Origin: Sphaeroforma arctica JP610
Lineage: Eukaryota; Opisthokonta; Ichthyosporea; Ichthyophonida
Length of the DNA stretch: 22,765 nucleotides
Assembly (NCBI RefSeq): GCF_001186125.1
Contig: NW_014040189.1
Location: 49,627 to 72,391, forward strand
Reading direction: 5' to 3'
Each line of letters opens with the position of its first letter. The first letter of the stretch is position 1. Below are positions 20,112 through 22,765 of the stretch, piece after piece. The position numbers were made by a program, and so were the translations under genes. The notes beneath the pieces were generated by a model that was given only the letters and a program-made list of their open reading frames with translations, searched no databases and was not told the DNA's origin.

Positions 20112-21321
20112 TCTAATTGATTGTTGTGTAACGGAGTGACAAACGGGTGTCTGTTCTGCGTTAGGTGTATATAGATAGCGCAGGTGCTTGGTGTGTGTAG
20201 TATCTATATGTTATATTCAAGAAGTATATAAATACGAATCTGATATCGGGAAGCTGTGGACCTGCCAATCTACCGTCGGCCTTCTACATAACGTTTATTG
20301 TTGAAAAGGATTCACTTTCCACTCGAAAACTCCAGTTCCCCACATGAGTCCATGGCCCAGTAAATCCCGACGGTGTAATTACATAGAACGGCACGAAGGT
20401 TCGACTTAAAAAAACCCCAAAAACCCAATCGAGTACAAAACGTTTGAACGCGAAATGAACTTTTCAAGTTTCAACGCATATTTTTATATTGGTGACCGGG
20501 TGTGACGCTGTGACTGTCAGCCACACAGGGGCGAGCGTGTCTTCTGTCTTTCCCAAATCCAAAATACAACACGAGCAATTGGTGTATTTATCAACAAGTT
20601 TAAAACGCCGCTACCTAAAATTGCACAGTCGGCAACACCTCCAGGGCTAGCGTGCTTTTGAGATACTCGTGACAGATGAACTTGTGGATATACAACCACA
20701 AGCTGTGACTTGGAACAGGCGGCCACGCCTGAGATTTGAGCAAGCGGAATTCCCGTGCTCTCGAGCTTTATAAATATATACATCTATCACATTATGATCG
20801 ATAACAAGCGCATGTTCGTAACTGCGCTAAATGTAACTTTCGACCCATGCAGCCCTGAATGTTCAGCAAAGCATGTAATAAAGCATAAGCGAGAAGTAGT
20901 ACCAACAACCCCGATGGAGTGCAAGTTCAAATTTTATCCTCGAGCCTCGCTAGTGCATTCAATATAATATCTGCCGCTCACAATTCATCACTTTAAATGG
21001 GGAAGATCGCTCACGTGAACAGAAACTTATGAGATTATCCTTGAATGCGGCAAAGACAATATTGGATTTTTAACAACTCGTCGAATGCTATATATATCAA
21101 ATCTGAAAGTCAGTCTATAGGGGATAATTCTTTGTTGCCCATACACTAGCAATGTTGTAAGTAACGACTAACAAATCGACACGAGATTTTCCCATTTTTG
21201 CTGAAAATATATATGGAATACACTTCTTCTTATACTACAATACTAGACTACAGCCCTCAGGACAACGAAGCAAGGAATCAGTACTGTGTCATAGTTTTAC
21301 CTAAATCTTGTGGAAGATACG
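20112..21321. other. Spacer between TrpRS and the LIPT1-like gene
   Basis: Holds the TrpRS 5' flank and the LIPT1-like 3' flank. No convincing gene. A patch at about 20520-20770 has more coding-like composition on both strands: an 88-codon minus frame at 20517-20783, and a short plus frame reading FEILVTDELVDIQPQAVTW. I cannot assign it to a family. AT-rich stretches fill the rest. Confidence 0.45.
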
Positions 21322-22512
21322 CTAAATCGTGTAGATGTCTACTAAACAATCCAGTAGATCCGCCACACGTGTCTGCTCTGTTTGACTGAGGTCTGTTGCA
21401 CCCGCGGATGCCAGCCAGGAACGTCTGGCCACAAGCATATCGCTTTGTACGGCATACCTGGTATTCACACACACGTTTCGTATCTCCTGAGATATAGCCT
21501 CATGCTTTGCTTTGACATTCCCAACCGTAGCGGACAGTGTGCTACTATCCTGAAGTTCGCCGAACTCTGTGGTGACACTCTCTACGACACCTCGTTTACA
21601 AGACAGTGTCAGCGCAGCAGTTCCCCATGGAAATACGCGGCGTACTTGTTGAGTGAATTGTGGTGTTTGGCCATACTGCCAGTCCCAGCCAACCAGCGTA
21701 TCACGATACTGCTTGCACCACTCACCTACAGCCATGTCCGTCTCAGGATTTATTTCTTCGGGCTGGTGAGTAGTACTTGAAACAGATTGGTGTACTGTCG
21801 TACTTCCAACATCATTTGAGTTTACATTACCGCGTTCTCCCTCAGAGTTATAGCTATTTACCTCATTCCCACTGAGGCCACCCTCGAGCACGTGTTGGCC
21901 CAATTCGCGAGTTATACTGTCTATGACAGCGTCGATGGTCAGACTCCCATCTCCAGGCATATGGTCACACAACGCCGACACAGGTGATCGCACACTCGAC
22001 ACCCCTCTACTATCTACGATGCCTTCTCTATCAGAATGCAAGTACTTGCCCACACTCTTGATGTCTGTGGTGGTGAGAAGGGTGCAATGGTGATAGGCGC
22101 ATCTCCCGCCCAATTTATACGCGGAGCCGGACACCTTCTTGCCATTAATGGCCAGGTCATTGCGGTCGTTCACATACACGCCCAGTTTAAAATCCCGGTT
22201 GAGCGCTGTGGCGATGACTCGAGTTAGCCTGTGTTTAGTGTAGGCGTCACGTCCTGTCACGAGTGATATATTCAGATTGCCACTATCGTGGTATACTGTG
22301 CCCCCACCGCTCTTTCGGCGCACAAAGTGGACGTGGTCTCTGTGCATTCCGCTGACGTCACATTCGGTCCAGGGGTTTTGGTTTCGGCCGATCACAACCG
22401 AAGGCTCATCGACCCAAAACAGGAGAACGCAACTATCCGATTGCATGTCGTCTGTGTAATATAGATGAAAGAAACATATTCGATCGTAAAAAATTAATGC
22501 ATCGTTGGACAT
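21322..22512 (-). CDS. LIPT1: LIPT1-family lipoyl/lipoate transferase, probable last exon
   Basis: A 396-codon open frame. The family transfers lipoyl groups to lysines of 2-oxoacid dehydrogenase E2 subunits in mitochondria. Motifs: PSVVIGRNQNPWTEC (38-51), RRKSGGGTVYHDSGN (65-79, the lipoyl-AMP-binding loop), NDLAINGKKVSGSAYK (118-133, with the active-site Lys region), AYHHCTLL (139-146), and WDWQYGQTPQF (276-286). Order and spacing match human LIPT1 (373 residues). Residues of about 212-250 are a Ser/Asn/Thr-rich insertion absent from the human protein. Start: the first Met is at 22512, but the first 20 or so residues are unlike the family and end at a good splice acceptor (TTACACAG before 22451). 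The usual N-terminal NLA-x-ED-W motif and a mitochondrial targeting sequence are missing. The true start is probably in an upstream exon beyond 22765, with this exon at 21322-22451. No frame breaks. Confidence 0.92.
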   Translation of the reverse strand: MSNDALIFYDRICFFHLYYTDDMQSDSCVLLFWVDEPSVVIGRNQNPWTECDVSGMHRDHVHFVRRKSGGGTVYHDSGNLNISLVTGRDAYTKHRLTRVIATALNRDFKLGVYVNDRNDLAINGKKVSGSAYKLGGRCAYHHCTLLTTTDIKSVGKYLHSDREGIVDSRGVSSVRSPVSALCDHMPGDGSLTIDAVIDSITRELGQHVLEGGLSGNEVNSYNSEGERGNVNSNDVGSTTVHQSVSSTTHQPEEINPETDMAVGEWCKQYRDTLVGWDWQYGQTPQFTQQVRRVFPWGTAALTLSCKRGVVESVTTEFGELQDSSTLSATVGNVKAKHEAISQEIRNVCVNTRYAVQSDMLVARRSWLASAGATDLSQTEQTRVADLLDCLVDIYTI

Positions 22513-22765
22513 TGTGAAAGCATATGTACATGCTTGTTTAAGAGCGCAAATACATGTTGTACATAATGATATATAAATAATGATACAAAAAAAATTCCCT
22601 GTATCTAAATGGATGAATTTGAGAGTCGCGTATTTAAGAAGGAAGGCTACACATCATGCAGACTTGAAAATTAAAATATGCAAGCTACTTTTATCGAGAT
22701 ATCACTGCGGCACTCTTTATATGCTCACTCACTCACAAAAATGAATATATATATATATATATATG
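22513..22765. other. AT-rich right edge, probably intron or 5' flank of the LIPT1-like gene
   Basis: No open frame with coding character is seen on either strand. It ends in an (AT)n microsatellite from about 22744 to 22764. If the LIPT1-like gene has an upstream exon, this stretch is intron. Confidence 0.5.

Noticed and set aside
1-22765. tRNA genes, rRNA genes or CRISPR arrays
   Set aside because: No GGTTCRA-type T-loop with matching stems was found, no rRNA-like stretch was recognised, and no spaced identical repeats with unique spacers were seen.

Overview
The window is eukaryotic nuclear DNA. Its genes have several exons with GT-AG introns, the spacers are AT-rich and full of microsatellites, and a decayed LTR retrotransposon is present. 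The cytosolic tryptophanyl-tRNA synthetase carries an N-terminal WHEP domain as in animals. That domain, a small secreted Cys-rich protein and the long repeat-laden spacers would fit a unicellular relative of animals such as an ichthyosporean. The lineage is inference and was not tested by any search.

Layout, left to right. 1-1081: AT-rich spacer. 1082-3842 (+): seven exons of an alpha/beta-hydrolase-like gene with a GYSKG nucleophile elbow; good splice sites, but the frame is interrupted in at least two exons and no 3' end was found. 3843-5292: spacer holding three abutting TGACTCA/TGAGTCA sites. 5293-9906 (-): a broken Ty3/gypsy-type LTR element with gag-like, RT and RNase H parts, a 5' LTR at 9240-9906, and a separate solo LTR (7836-8495) nested in its gag region with 4-bp target duplications. 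9907-10605 (-): an unassigned relic reading frame beside the LTR. 10606-13458: repeat-rich spacer with CTCAG/GACTC-word islands and an 83-bp tandem duplication. 13459-13800 (+): single-exon secreted 113-residue protein with a fibronectin-type-I/VWC-like Cys pattern. 15044-20111 (-): complete 11-exon cytosolic TrpRS gene (454 codons), with a large compound microsatellite in intron 2. 21322-22512 (-): lipoyl/lipoate transferase of the LIPT1 family, probably the last exon of a gene whose first exon lies beyond the right edge.

The host genes do not form a functional cluster. TrpRS serves cytosolic translation, the LIPT1-like protein serves mitochondrial lipoylation, the hydrolase substrate is unknown and the small protein is exported. 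TrpRS and the LIPT1-like gene lie head to tail on the minus strand with about 1.2 kb between them; the two plus-strand genes are separated by the retroelement. The firmest calls are TrpRS, where every exon joins in frame, and the LIPT1-like gene. The most interesting leads are the secreted FN1/VWC-like protein, the WHEP-bearing TrpRS, the nested LTR and the hydrolase with repeated frame breaks.
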